A stretch of 64,000 nt of DNA from Mariniblastus fucicola (lineage in GTDB: Bacteria > Planctomycetota > Planctomycetia > Pirellulales > Pirellulaceae): the NCBI RefSeq assembly GCF_008087665.1, contig NZ_CP042912.1:1364001-1428000 (forward strand), written 5' to 3'. Both the position numbers and the translations under genes were made by a program. Positions within the stretch are counted from its first letter, which is position 1. Every line of letters starts with the position of its first letter. Shown in pieces: positions 33,685 through 42,502 of this stretch. The notes under the pieces are model-generated. The model worked only from the letters and a program-made list of their open reading frames with translations, was not told the DNA's origin and ran no database searches.

Positions 33685-34599
33685 ATGAACGCCGCTCGTG
33701 ATAAGCCAACTGATGATGCGGCGCTCGAGAACAGTGGAAGGGTGACCGACACAATGCTGCTGGTTGAGACGCCAGAGAAAATCGCGTTTCAGTATCAGCT
33801 GGTTGGACCATTTCGACGCGTCCTTGCGTACGGATTGGATCTGCTTTTCTCGCTCGTTGGATACACGATTGTCGTGATCTTTTTCGGGATCCTGCTCTCG
33901 ATGCTGGCTGCGTACACGCAGGGCACATTGATTGGCTCGATCATCGGCGCGATCGGTCAGATCAGCGGCGCCATTATTTTGATCGGCTACTTTTTGGTGT
34001 ACTGGTTTTACGGCGCCTTTATGGAAGCCAGATACAACGGCCAGACTTTGGGGAAGATGATCACCAAACACCGCGTTCTGTCGCACGACGGCCACGCCAT
34101 CGATGTCGTGCAGGCGTTGCTGAGGAACTTTTTCCGTTTGCTAGACCTGTTCCCGGTCATTCCGTTTCCACTGATGAGCATGGTGGCTGGCGAAGATATC
34201 CCTCCTTTTGTTCCGACCGGACTGTTCGGGCTGGTAACGATGTCGCTAAGCGGGAACTTTCGCCGTCTGGGAGACCTGGTTGCCGGGACGATCGTTGTCG
34301 TCGACGAACGCAAATGGGTTCCCGAGTTGGCGTCGTTTACGGATCCAAGGGTGGAACAGTTGGCCGATGAGTTGCCTTCCGATTTCTCGCCGTCGCAAAG
34401 CATGTTGCGAGCATTGGCGGACTATGTCGATCGGCGTCGCTATCTCTCGCCGGAAACCAATCAGGATATGGCCAAAGGATTGGCGGTTCGAATGTTGAAA
34501 AAGTTTGGCTTACCGATGAACACAGACTACGACTTGCTGCTGTGCGCGATGTACTACAATGCGTTCATGCAGTTTCAGATGCAGGAAGGTGCAAAATGA
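33685..34599 (+). CDS. RDD-family membrane protein
   Basis: 304 residues. The RDD domain occupies about residues 38-215: PFRRVLAYGLDLLFSLVGY (Arg-Asp region of helix 1), YGAFMEARYNGQTLGKMITKHRV (the conserved GQTLGK) and RRLGDLVAGTIVV. Three or four membrane helices are followed by a ~90-residue cytosolic tail. RDD proteins are often transport-related; in this MoxR-type operon the function is unknown. The stop overlaps the SpoIIM-like gene start (ATGA), indicating tight coupling. First gene of a six-gene unit ending with moxR. Confidence 0.88.
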   Translation: MNAARDKPTDDAALENSGRVTDTMLLVETPEKIAFQYQLVGPFRRVLAYGLDLLFSLVGYTIVVIFFGILLSMLAAYTQGTLIGSIIGAIGQISGAIILIGYFLVYWFYGAFMEARYNGQTLGKMITKHRVLSHDGHAIDVVQALLRNFFRLLDLFPVIPFPLMSMVAGEDIPPFVPTGLFGLVTMSLSGNFRRLGDLVAGTIVVVDERKWVPELASFTDPRVEQLADELPSDFSPSQSMLRALADYVDRRRYLSPETNQDMAKGLAVRMLKKFGLPMNTDYDLLLCAMYYNAFMQFQMQEGAK

Positions 34600-35597
34600 A
34601 AGCTTCCAAACTGATTGAGCTTCGGCAGCCTTCGTGGTCGCGGTTGGAAAAACTCTGCGACGAATTCGGCAGTCGGTCTTCGAATAAAGTTCCAGCCAGA
34701 ACGGTCAACGAGTTCGCAGCGCTTTATCGGAATGCCTGTGCGGATCTGGCGCTCGCCGAGTCCAGTCATCTGCCGCCGAATACGATTGAGTATTTGCATC
34801 AATTGGTCGCGCGAGCACACAATCAACTTTATCGCAGTCAGAAGTTTGATCGCAGCGTTTGGTACGAGCGAATTTTCGTCGATACTCCCAAGCTGATTTT
34901 CAACGATCCCTACGTGCATATCGCCGCAGTGATTTTCTGGGGATTGTTCCTGCTGGCCGGTTGGCTTTCGTGGGACAACACAGCCTGGCCGGGGTTCGCA
35001 GAACAGGTCGTCGGCGAAACGCAGTTGGAATCGATGGAGGAAATGTTCACGGGGTTCAACGGGCGGTCGTTTTCGCAGAACTCCTACATGTTCGGGTTCT
35101 ACATTTTTAACAACGCCGGAATTGGATTGAAGTGTTTCGTGATGATGCTGTTCGTGCCCGCGGGCATGGTGACGTTGTGCTACAACGCGATCGTGCTGGG
35201 GACGAGTTTCGGATACATGTTCCGGCCCGATGTTGCCGAAGCGGGTGCCAATTTCAAGAATTTCGTTACCGCTCACGGACCGTTTGAGCTCACAGCGATC
35301 GTATTGTCGGCGGGCGCGGGTTTGAAGATCGGGCTGAGTTGGCTGGTCGCTCGCGGCGTCAATCGACTCGATTCGTTGATTCAGAATTCGAGAGAAGCGT
35401 TGCCGATTGCAATGTGTGCGGTCGCGCTATTCTGTATGGCGGCTTTGATCGAAGGATTTGTCTCGCCGACGTCCGATACCATTCTGCCGTGGTGGGCGAA
35501 AGGATTTGTGGCGACCGCGTCGTCGCTACTGTTGATGTTCTATTTGATCGTGTTGGGATATCCGCGGACCGATGACGAGGAATACGATGCAGCTTGA
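34596..35597 (+). CDS. SpoIIM-family (DUF95) membrane protein
   Basis: 333 residues from ATG 34596, overlapping the RDD stop; a GGAAGG Shine-Dalgarno precedes it. The N-terminal ~100 residues are cytosolic; then come five or six membrane helices with the family pattern SYMFGFYIFNNAGIGLKCF, TLCYNAIVLGTSFGYM and the Phe-Glu-containing HGPFELTAIVLSAGAGLKIG. SpoIIM of sporulating Firmicutes takes part in peptidoglycan remodelling; in non-sporulators this family accompanies MoxR ATPases. Here it is inside such a cluster, so an envelope role is inferred. Overlaps the next gene by 11 bp. Confidence 0.88.
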   Translation: MKASKLIELRQPSWSRLEKLCDEFGSRSSNKVPARTVNEFAALYRNACADLALAESSHLPPNTIEYLHQLVARAHNQLYRSQKFDRSVWYERIFVDTPKLIFNDPYVHIAAVIFWGLFLLAGWLSWDNTAWPGFAEQVVGETQLESMEEMFTGFNGRSFSQNSYMFGFYIFNNAGIGLKCFVMMLFVPAGMVTLCYNAIVLGTSFGYMFRPDVAEAGANFKNFVTAHGPFELTAIVLSAGAGLKIGLSWLVARGVNRLDSLIQNSREALPIAMCAVALFCMAALIEGFVSPTSDTILPWWAKGFVATASSLLLMFYLIVLGYPRTDDEEYDAA

Positions 35598-36483
35598 TCG
35601 CACCTTCATCGGAATTCGGCAACGTTCAGCTCTGGAAGTCTGGGACCTGACGCTATTGGTGATCCGTCGATATTTCAGGCCGCTTTGCTGGTTGTTTCTG
35701 ATCGGAGCGATTCCCTGGATGATCCTGAATCACCTGATGACCATGTGGATGGTCTCGGACGATTACTTTTCCGATCACGTTCAGTGGTTCTATTGGATCA
35801 ATGCCTGCCTGGTCGTTTCGCAGGCTCAGGCCGGCACGTTTTGGATCGCCCACTACCTTGGGCAGGCGATGTTCAATCCGAATCCGCAAGCGATGGAAAC
35901 AGTGTCGGCAGTTCGGAAATCCAAGCATCGTTTCTTTTTCGGTTGGCTGCACTTGGTGAACCGAATGGTGTTGCCGGCTTTGGGGCTGGTGGCAATTTTG
36001 TGGTTTTCAGAAGAAGACGAAGTCAACGCGCTGCTCGCCGCGTTTGTGCTGCCAATGCTTGTGTTTATCGGATTGGTTGTACGAGCCAGGACTCCGTATC
36101 TGAGCGAAATTTTGTTGCTGGAGGAGGCTCCGCGCAAGTCGGATTCGACGAGGGTGCAGTCTTATTCCTCGCGAAGCAAGAACTTGCTGGGAGCGCCGGG
36201 CGCTGACTTTTTCGTAAAGTTTTCGCTTGCTGCCATCGTGGGTGTCGGGCTTTCGTTGGCGATTTACGAGAGCTTTTGTTTGCTGGACAGCGTGTTGGGT
36301 TTACAGTCAATTGCCAGTTCCAATTTGAACTATATCTATTGGCAATTTTCGCTGTGGATCGCGGCCGCTATTGTCGCTGTGAACCGTTTTTTGTCATACA
36401 TTGATCTTCGCATCCGCACCGAAGGTTGGGCTGTTCGCCTGAGACTGATGGCGGAAGAAAAAAGGATGGCGGCTGAGGCCTGA
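35587..36483 (+). CDS. polytopic membrane protein of unknown family in the MoxR operon
   Basis: 298 residues from ATG 35587, preceded by GAGG six bases upstream; an in-frame ATG at 35572 is also possible. About six membrane helices by eye (around residues 30-50, 70-95, 125-150, 155-170, 220-240 and 265-280). The sequence has no motif that I recognise. It lies between the SpoIIM-like and DUF4129 genes, overlapping the former by 11 bp and touching the latter. Membrane proteins in this slot vary between lineages. Function by context only: a partner of the MoxR/SpoIIM/RDD membrane assembly. Confidence 0.75.
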   Translation: MQLDRTFIGIRQRSALEVWDLTLLVIRRYFRPLCWLFLIGAIPWMILNHLMTMWMVSDDYFSDHVQWFYWINACLVVSQAQAGTFWIAHYLGQAMFNPNPQAMETVSAVRKSKHRFFFGWLHLVNRMVLPALGLVAILWFSEEDEVNALLAAFVLPMLVFIGLVVRARTPYLSEILLLEEAPRKSDSTRVQSYSSRSKNLLGAPGADFFVKFSLAAIVGVGLSLAIYESFCLLDSVLGLQSIASSNLNYIYWQFSLWIAAAIVAVNRFLSYIDLRIRTEGWAVRLRLMAEEKRMAAEA

Positions 36484-37401
36484 TTGAAAACGATGCCTGA
36501 AGGAACCCGAAAATTTTCCTGGTTGATTGCTGCGATGTTGCTGTCGTCGCTTTTGCTGTGCGTTGCCGATTCCGGAATTGCGTCGGGTGCGCTGACGGCG
36601 GCGGGCATGACGGTCGAAGAAGACGAAGACTTCGAAGCGGCGTTCAAGACTTCAGATTTGCCATGGTATGACGCTGGCACTGAAGGACTCAAGTCATCGA
36701 CGGCTCCCAACAGACCTGGCTCGATCGTTTCCAATCGCAATCGCATTCCGCCGCTGGTGGAAAAGAAAAAAGGGAAGCAGGTCAGCAAGCCATTGACGCC
36801 TCCGGTCGGCACGGGCGGCACTGGCACTGCGGCCGGTACCGTGGGGACGTCGTTCGTCTATGTCATCGGAATCGTGTTCGCCATCGTTTTGGTGGCTTTG
36901 CTGATTTACGGATTCCTGAAGCTCGAATCGGACGACACGGGCACAGAAAGCAATGCGAAAAAGCGACGGCAGATTCGTGATCACATCAAACATCTGCCAT
37001 TTGAGATCGAAGAACAGGATGGCGATTTCGAAACTTTTGCCGAAAAATCATTTCGCGATGGAGACTACTCGAAAGCCGTCATCTATCTGTTTGCCGATTT
37101 GCTCGTCGCGATGAGTGAGTCGGGCGTCGTTCGATTGCAGCGCGGCAAAACGAATCGCCAGTACCTTAACGAAGTCTGGGATCATGGCGAAATTCGACCT
37201 TACTATCGTAAAGTGATGACGGCGTTTGAGGACGCTTTTTTTGGCAAGCATGTGATTGAGAGACGGCGAGCCGAAGTTTGTTTTTCAGAACGCCCGGCAT
37301 TCAACGCAGCGTTGGAGAAAATTAAACAGCAGAAGTTTGCCGCTATGCAAGGCGCTTCGATGTTGGCTCAGCCGAAAGTCGGCATGGAGGGGACGTCTTG
37401 A
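36484..37401 (+). CDS. DUF4129 domain membrane protein
   Basis: 305 residues; a TTG start at 36484 is used because GAGG lies 5 bases upstream and the preceding stop ends at 36483; an ATG at 36493 is the alternative. There is an N-terminal signal or membrane helix (SWLIAAMLLSSLLLCV), a Pro/Lys/Gly-rich linker, a second helix (FVYVIGIVFAIVLVALLIYG, about 125-145) and the cytosolic DUF4129 domain at the C-terminus (RDGDYSKAVIYLFADLLVAM with NRQYL). DUF4129 proteins are standard partners in MoxR/DUF58 clusters. Its stop overlaps the TTG of the next gene by four bases. Confidence 0.8.
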   Translation: MKTMPEGTRKFSWLIAAMLLSSLLLCVADSGIASGALTAAGMTVEEDEDFEAAFKTSDLPWYDAGTEGLKSSTAPNRPGSIVSNRNRIPPLVEKKKGKQVSKPLTPPVGTGGTGTAAGTVGTSFVYVIGIVFAIVLVALLIYGFLKLESDDTGTESNAKKRRQIRDHIKHLPFEIEEQDGDFETFAEKSFRDGDYSKAVIYLFADLLVAMSESGVVRLQRGKTNRQYLNEVWDHGEIRPYYRKVMTAFEDAFFGKHVIERRRAEVCFSERPAFNAALEKIKQQKFAAMQGASMLAQPKVGMEGTS

Positions 37402-38627
37402 TCGCTCTCCGCGCACAATCGCTCCGATTGGCAGTTTCCTTTTGCATTCTCACTAGCCTTGTGTTGACGACAGGATGTTTCGATTTCGGCACGGATTTCA
37501 CGTATGGCAAAGCGGCAGATCAGAGCGTCAATGGCGTGTCTGTTTTCGCCAACCTGCTGCGTGAGCGCGGGCACACAGTGTCGCGGAAACGTCGGCTGAC
37601 GAAACGCATCGACAGATTCGATACGATCGTCTGGGCCCCCGACAACTCTGCTCTTCCACCCGAAAACGTTGTGGCCTGGTTAGAAAAGTGGCTGGGCAAG
37701 GGTTCGCCAAAAGTTCTGGTTTTCGTGGGGCGATCGTACGATGCCAAACTGGACTACTATCGTGGAAAATTCGAATCCGCGTCGCCGAGGGATCGTGAAG
37801 GCTGGCAGCGAGAGCTGGCTGAGCAGATTATGCACAGCCGCGAATACAATTTCGATTGGCGTTTCAATTCAAGTGATGACGCGACTGCGTTCTGGTTTGA
37901 TGAAGTAGACGATGAGGACGCGAAGCCATTGGATCCGTCGAAACTTGGTGGACCGTGGGCGGCAGGGATCGATCCGCAGGCTGTGCATTTGGACTGCGAA
38001 CGATTGCTGAAGCCAGTTGAAGACTATAACGAGGAAGACGCGGTTCCCGAGTTTGCAATCAGTGTCGATTCAGAGGAATCTGAGTATGACGAATACGATT
38101 ATTGGGCCGAAGATTTTCGGGAAAACGAGATCGTCGTGAAAGATTTGCTGACGGTGGATGGTGAGCCATTCGCGTTCGAGATTTCGACCTATGTCAATCC
38201 GAATCGCAAAGTGATCATCATTGGCAACGGTTCCTTCCTGCTAAACTATCCACTGATGCATGCTGAGCATCGAAAGCTGGCTTCGAAGGTGGCGGACGAA
38301 ATCGTCGGGGACGTCGTGTTTCTGGAATCTGACTACCGCTGGCCAAGAGTCGGCGGTTCAGCGAACGACCCTGCGCTACATTGGTCCTGGGTGGGGCGAG
38401 CACCAATGAACTATATCGTGCCGCACTTTCTATTTTGGGGAGTGCTGTACTGCTTCGTTTTCTTTCCAAACTTTGGAAGGCCAAAGCGAATCCAATTCCA
38501 TCCTCCGAAAGCGTTCCGCAGTCACGTGACTGCGGTCGCGGCGATCCTCAGGCGATCAAAAGAAAAGAATTGGGCTCGGCAAATGGTCGACATGTGGCTC
38601 AAGCGAACCAACAAAACCAAAAACTGA
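37398..38627 (+). CDS. DUF4350-like lipoprotein/membrane protein
   Basis: 409 residues with a TTG start at 37398 that overlaps the preceding TGA (TTGA). N-terminal hydrophobic stretch with a lipobox-like LTTGC, then DQSVNGVSVFANLLRERGHTV, the conserved opening of the DUF4350/GldG-like domain, and FDTIVWAPDNSALPPENV. A second hydrophobic segment (HFLFWGVLYCFVFF, about 350) is followed by a basic C-terminus. A Glu/Asp-rich middle (EESEYDEYDYWAEDF) is unusual. Usual neighbour of DUF4129 and MoxR proteins. The exact biochemical role of DUF4350 is unknown. Confidence 0.75.
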   Translation: MIALRAQSLRLAVSFCILTSLVLTTGCFDFGTDFTYGKAADQSVNGVSVFANLLRERGHTVSRKRRLTKRIDRFDTIVWAPDNSALPPENVVAWLEKWLGKGSPKVLVFVGRSYDAKLDYYRGKFESASPRDREGWQRELAEQIMHSREYNFDWRFNSSDDATAFWFDEVDDEDAKPLDPSKLGGPWAAGIDPQAVHLDCERLLKPVEDYNEEDAVPEFAISVDSEESEYDEYDYWAEDFRENEIVVKDLLTVDGEPFAFEISTYVNPNRKVIIIGNGSFLLNYPLMHAEHRKLASKVADEIVGDVVFLESDYRWPRVGGSANDPALHWSWVGRAPMNYIVPHFLFWGVLYCFVFFPNFGRPKRIQFHPPKAFRSHVTAVAAILRRSKEKNWARQMVDMWLKRTNKTKN

Positions 38628-38657
38628 TATCGAATTTAACGCTGTACCGATAACTCT

Positions 38658-40001
38658 ATGAACGCAAATTCTCCTGACACAACGATTGAGTTCGATTGTC
38701 CCGCCTGCCAGTCGCGTCTGCGGGTTCCGTCTTCGCTGGCGGGTCAAAATGCCAAATGCCCAAAGTGCGGCCAGATTGCATTGGTGCCGTCTGTCAGCCC
38801 AGGTGATTCCGCACCGGCAGCGGCACCAGAAAATATGTCATCGAGTGCCGCGGCGCCCGTTGCTGCTGTTCCGGCGCAGTCGATTGGTCCAACAGTGAAT
38901 CCGCCTGAGCCGACGGTTATTGAAGGCGCCGGAATTTTGCTGCCGGCCGACCCCGATGCTCCGGTGCATGCATTGGACGACGCGCCAGAAAATCAAACTT
39001 CGATTGTCGACATGCCGCGTGAGCCCGTCGTTGGGCGCGATACGGAAACAAGGCAGCTGTTCGAGTCAATTTGTGACCAGATCAGCAAAGTCTTCGTCGG
39101 ACAACGTGAGCTTGTTGAAGGGACTTTGGTCGCACTGTTTTCCGGTGGCCACGTTCTGATCGAGAGCGTTCCGGGGCTGGGTAAGACTCTGTTCGTAAGA
39201 ACGCTGGGGAAAATTCTGGGCTGCGACTTTGGTCGCATTCAGTTCACGGCGGACTTGATGCCATCCGACATCACCGGGGCTCCGATCTTCGATATGAAAA
39301 CGCAGGAGTTTCGTTTTCGTCCCGGCCCGGTTTTTACTCAATTGCTACTGGCTGACGAAATTAATCGCTCGCCTGCGAAAACGCATGCGGCGCTGTTGGA
39401 AACAATGCAGGAACGACGCGTCACCGTTGATGGGCAGACTCACGATCTCGATTTGCCATTCTTGGTGGTCGCGACTCAGAACCCGATCGAGTCGGAGGGG
39501 ACGTACAACCTGCCGGAAGCTCAGCTAGACAGATTTTTGTTCAAGCTTCGTGCAGACTATCCGTCCGAAGAGCAGGAAGCAAAAATTCTGATGATGCACG
39601 GAGATCAGGTCGACCTGACGAAGAAACTGAACGACGAAGTCGAGACAATCTCCTCGCCGGAACAGATTCTCCGCGTCACCGACGAGAGCAGCAGGGTTCG
39701 TGTCGAGCCCGTGCTGGTGAACTACATCAACCGGATCGTTCGCTTGACCCGGCAATGGCCGCAGTTCTATATGGGTGCGTCGCCGCGTGCCGGTATTGGA
39801 TTGATGCAAGCCGCCCGAACGCTGGCTGCGTTTTACGGTCGCGACTACGCGGTGCCGGACGATGTCGTTCAGCTCGCACTTCCGACGCTGCGACATCGGG
39901 TCATGCTAACGGCGGAGGCCGAAGTCGAAGGCCAGCAAGTCGATGATTTGCTTCGCGAGCTGATTCGCCGTGTGGAAGTGCCTCGAATCGAAGCTTCCTG
40001 A
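38658..40001 (+). CDS. MoxR-family AAA+ ATPase with N-terminal zinc ribbon
   Basis: 447 residues. Residues about 13-45 form a CPAC...CPKC zinc ribbon (FDCPACQSRLRVPS; AKCPKCGQIALVPS), then a Pro/Ala-rich linker to ~120. The MoxR core follows: VFVGQRELVEG, Walker A SVPGLGKTLFVRTL, QFTADLMPSDITGA, LLADEINRSPAKTHAALLETMQE (Walker B), the sensor region VVATQNPIESEGTYNLPEAQLDRF and the helical lid (SPRAGIGLMQAAR). MoxR ATPases act as chaperones for maturation or insertion of metal cofactors and surface protein complexes. It is the last gene of the RDD-SpoIIM-DUF4129-DUF4350 unit; the DUF58 gene that usually follows is absent. Confidence 0.93.
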   Translation: MNANSPDTTIEFDCPACQSRLRVPSSLAGQNAKCPKCGQIALVPSVSPGDSAPAAAPENMSSSAAAPVAAVPAQSIGPTVNPPEPTVIEGAGILLPADPDAPVHALDDAPENQTSIVDMPREPVVGRDTETRQLFESICDQISKVFVGQRELVEGTLVALFSGGHVLIESVPGLGKTLFVRTLGKILGCDFGRIQFTADLMPSDITGAPIFDMKTQEFRFRPGPVFTQLLLADEINRSPAKTHAALLETMQERRVTVDGQTHDLDLPFLVVATQNPIESEGTYNLPEAQLDRFLFKLRADYPSEEQEAKILMMHGDQVDLTKKLNDEVETISSPEQILRVTDESSRVRVEPVLVNYINRIVRLTRQWPQFYMGASPRAGIGLMQAARTLAAFYGRDYAVPDDVVQLALPTLRHRVMLTAEAEVEGQQVDDLLRELIRRVEVPRIEAS

Positions 40002-40042
40002 TAGCGAAACCTGGCTTACTGGCCGTCTTTCGGTGCAAATCG

Positions 40043-40073
40043 TTGCCATTGAGGCCAGATCCGTCGATACAAT
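40043..40073 (+). promoter_or_regulatory. candidate promoter for the small DUF4177-like gene
   Basis: TTGCCA (40043-40048) and TACAAT (40068-40073), each one mismatch from the sigma-70 consensus, but with a long 19-base spacer. It lies 86 bases before the ATG at 40160. Confidence 0.4.
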
Positions 40074-40159
40074 AGAAATCGCGAAAACTCGTACGGACAT
40101 TGCGTGTTCAAAGCAGTGTCCATAAAAAGTCACTCCACTCCATCCGAGGGTCAGCTGTT

Positions 40160-40519
40160 ATGAGTATCAAAAACATTGCCGGAATCGCTGTTTTGGTTGT
40201 CGTTGTCGCTTTCGCCATTCAGCTGGTGCAGCAGCGCAACGTTCAGGCTCGCCAAACGTCCACCAAGGCAGCCACGCAGACTGTGCAAGCAATCGAATAC
40301 GCGATCCTTGAAGTCGATGCTGACGGAAGCAACGTGACGTGGCTGATCGGCGGCAACGATCGTGTCTACACTGAGTCGGTCAAGTCGACGTATCGACGGC
40401 TTGGCGGAAGAGGCCAGGGCTCGTTTTCAGATTTGCTGAACCAGATTGGATCCGATGGCTGGAGCCTGAACCAGAAAGACGACAGCATCTGGATTTTCTC
40501 GCGACTCGCTCAACAGTAG
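40160..40519 (+). CDS. small membrane-anchored protein with a DUF4177-like domain
   Basis: 119 residues from ATG 40160. An N-terminal membrane anchor (IAGIAVLVVVVAFAIQLV) is followed by a soluble domain: IEYAILEVDADGSNVTWLIG, then SFSDLLNQIGSDGWSLNQ, reminiscent of the small DUF4177 fold (aromatic-Tyr-X-hydrophobic strand, LN-G--GWEL helix). No function is known for that family. It stands alone between moxR and trpG, 158 bp after moxR, with its own promoter-like sequence. Confidence 0.7.
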   Translation: MSIKNIAGIAVLVVVVAFAIQLVQQRNVQARQTSTKAATQTVQAIEYAILEVDADGSNVTWLIGGNDRVYTESVKSTYRRLGGRGQGSFSDLLNQIGSDGWSLNQKDDSIWIFSRLAQQ

Positions 40520-40676
40520 TCTCACGGCTCTCTGAAGGTCCGTCTGTTTCGGGCGGACACGGCGCCGCGTTTCGCAACGACGTTGCTTTGCTTGCAGCTA
40601 CTACCCTGGTTGCGGCCTGAGGTTGAGCTACATCCAGCCGCCATTGCTTTTTCCCACCACGCAAATTTTCCACACC

Positions 40677-41270
40677 ATGATCCTGCTCATCGATAACTAC
40701 GATTCGTTTACTTACAACCTCGTGCAACGATTAGGCGAGATCGACGCCGAACTGGACTTGCGCGTCGTCCGCAACGACAAAGCCACCGTTGATGAGCTGG
40801 CAGCGATGAATCCCAGTCACCTCATCATCTCGCCAGGGCCATGCACTCCCAATGAAGCCGGCGTTTCAGTCGACTGTGTTTCTGCGTTTCATGGCAAAGT
40901 TCCGTTGCTGGGCGTTTGTCTTGGCCACCAGTCGATTGGTCAGGGCACGGGAGGAACCATCGTGCGAGCCGACCGATTGATGCACGGCAAGACCGACGAT
41001 ATTCATCACGACGGAACGGGTTTGTTCGCGGGTCTGCCGAACCCGATGGTGGCCACGCGTTATCACTCGTTGGTTATCAAGCCCGATACGCTTTCGGACG
41101 AATTCGAAATCAACGCCTGGACGTTTGCTCCTTCGGGAGAAAAAGAAATCATGGGCATTCGCCATCGGGAACATCCGACGTTTGGATTGCAGTTTCATCC
41201 CGAGAGCTTTCTGACGGTCAACGGAACGGACTTGTTGAAGAATTTTCTTGAAACAGGCGTGTGCGTTTGA
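40677..41270 (+). CDS. anthranilate/aminodeoxychorismate synthase glutamine amidotransferase
   Basis: 197 residues from ATG 40677 ([17 protein letters not shown]), the standard TrpG/PabA opening. Class I glutamine amidotransferase motifs: [13 protein letters not shown], the nucleophile Cys in [20 protein letters not shown] and the catalytic His-Pro-Glu in [10 protein letters not shown]. It supplies ammonia for tryptophan and/or folate synthesis. No trpE or pabB is adjacent, so which one it serves cannot be told; it may be shared. Its stop TGA overlaps the ATG of moeA (TGATG). Confidence 0.9.
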   Translation: MILLIDNYDSFTYNLVQRLGEIDAELDLRVVRNDKATVDELAAMNPSHLIISPGPCTPNEAGVSVDCVSAFHGKVPLLGVCLGHQSIGQGTGGTIVRADRLMHGKTDDIHHDGTGLFAGLPNPMVATRYHSLVIKPDTLSDEFEINAWTFAPSGEKEIMGIRHREHPTFGLQFHPESFLTVNGTDLLKNFLETGVCV

Positions 41271-42490
41271 TGGTTTCCGTCGAAGAGGCACTGCGGCTGA
41301 TTTCGCAAAACGTTTCTGCACTTTCTATCGAAACCGTCGCACTCGAGAAAGCCGTCGGCCGGGTTCTTGCGGCTGAAATTCTTGCCGATCGCGACTCTCC
41401 GCCGTGGCGAAAATCGATGATGGATGGATTCGCCGTTCGCTCCAGTGACATCAACTCTGGAACGAAGAATCTGACCATCGTCGAAACGGTAATGGCCGGC
41501 GGTGCTCCGAAGAAAGTGGTCGAATCGGGACAGGCAACGCGAATCATGACAGGGGCTCCGGTGCCCGAAGGCGCGGACGCAATCGTAATGATCGAGCATT
41601 GCCAGTTTGAAGAAGGGTCGGATCGGGTTGTCATCGAAGCTGAATCTGTCGCGACCGGGAAACATCTAATGGAAGCCGCCGCGAACTTTGCCCGAAGGGA
41701 GCGGATTTTTGCTGCCGGCCGGAAAGTTCGAGCCGTGGACGTCGGATTGTTGGCGGAAGTCGGTGCCGTTGAACTGTCCGTTTTCAAACAGCCGACGGTG
41801 GCAGTGCTTCCTACAGGCGACGAACTGGTTAGCCCAGACGAGACTCCTCGAGGCCCACAGATACGAAACAGCAACGGGCCGATGCTGATCGCCATGCTTG
41901 GCGAAATGGACATCGCCGCGACGGACTTGGGTATCGGCCACGACAATCGCGAGGCAATGCAGTCGAAACTGAAACAGGGCCTTGAGCACGATTTGTTGCT
42001 GCTTTCCGGCGGCGTTTCAGCCGGTACGCTGGACCTTGTCCCTTCTTTGCTCAAAGAGCTGGGAGTCAAAGAAGTTTTCCACAAGGTAAAAGTCAAACCC
42101 GGCAAGCCGATATTTTTCGGCGTCCACGATCGCAAGAACGGCTCACGCGGTTATGTTTTTGGCCTGCCTGGCAATCCGGTTAGCAGCCTGGTTGGATTTC
42201 GGCTGTTCGTCACCGTAGCGTTGTCGATTTTGACGGGGAAATCAAACGCGATCGAAACCAGTCCGCAACTGGCGAAAATTTCCTGTGACCATGAAACACG
42301 AGGCGATCGGCCGACCTGGTGGCCGGCGAGGCGTTTGCCAAGTCCGGACAGCCATATGATCGTCCAGCCACTCGTTTGGAACGGCTCTTCCGACTTGTTG
42401 GCACTCGGGAAAGCCGAAGGGCTGATCGAATTTCCGGCTCAGGGAAAAATCCACAAAGCCGGATCCGAGTTTCCATTTTGGGAGCTGTAG
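41270..42490 (+). CDS. moeA: molybdopterin molybdenumtransferase
   Basis: 406 residues from the ATG at 41270, overlapping the stop of the amidotransferase gene by one base. It inserts molybdate into adenylylated molybdopterin. Family markers: VSVEEALRLI, SPPWRKSMMDGFAV (the SxMDG region), RIMTGAPVPEGADAIVMIEH, VAVLPTGDELV, SNGPML, LLLSGGVSAGTLD, KVKVKPGKPIFFGV and FGLPGNPVSSLVGF. Domains I-IV look complete. No other Mo-cofactor gene is in the window; the pairing with trpG/pabA through TGATG is probably translational coupling rather than a pathway link. Confidence 0.93.
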   Translation: MVSVEEALRLISQNVSALSIETVALEKAVGRVLAAEILADRDSPPWRKSMMDGFAVRSSDINSGTKNLTIVETVMAGGAPKKVVESGQATRIMTGAPVPEGADAIVMIEHCQFEEGSDRVVIEAESVATGKHLMEAAANFARRERIFAAGRKVRAVDVGLLAEVGAVELSVFKQPTVAVLPTGDELVSPDETPRGPQIRNSNGPMLIAMLGEMDIAATDLGIGHDNREAMQSKLKQGLEHDLLLLSGGVSAGTLDLVPSLLKELGVKEVFHKVKVKPGKPIFFGVHDRKNGSRGYVFGLPGNPVSSLVGFRLFVTVALSILTGKSNAIETSPQLAKISCDHETRGDRPTWWPARRLPSPDSHMIVQPLVWNGSSDLLALGKAEGLIEFPAQGKIHKAGSEFPFWEL

Positions 42491-42502
42491 TCGCCAGCGA
42501 CG

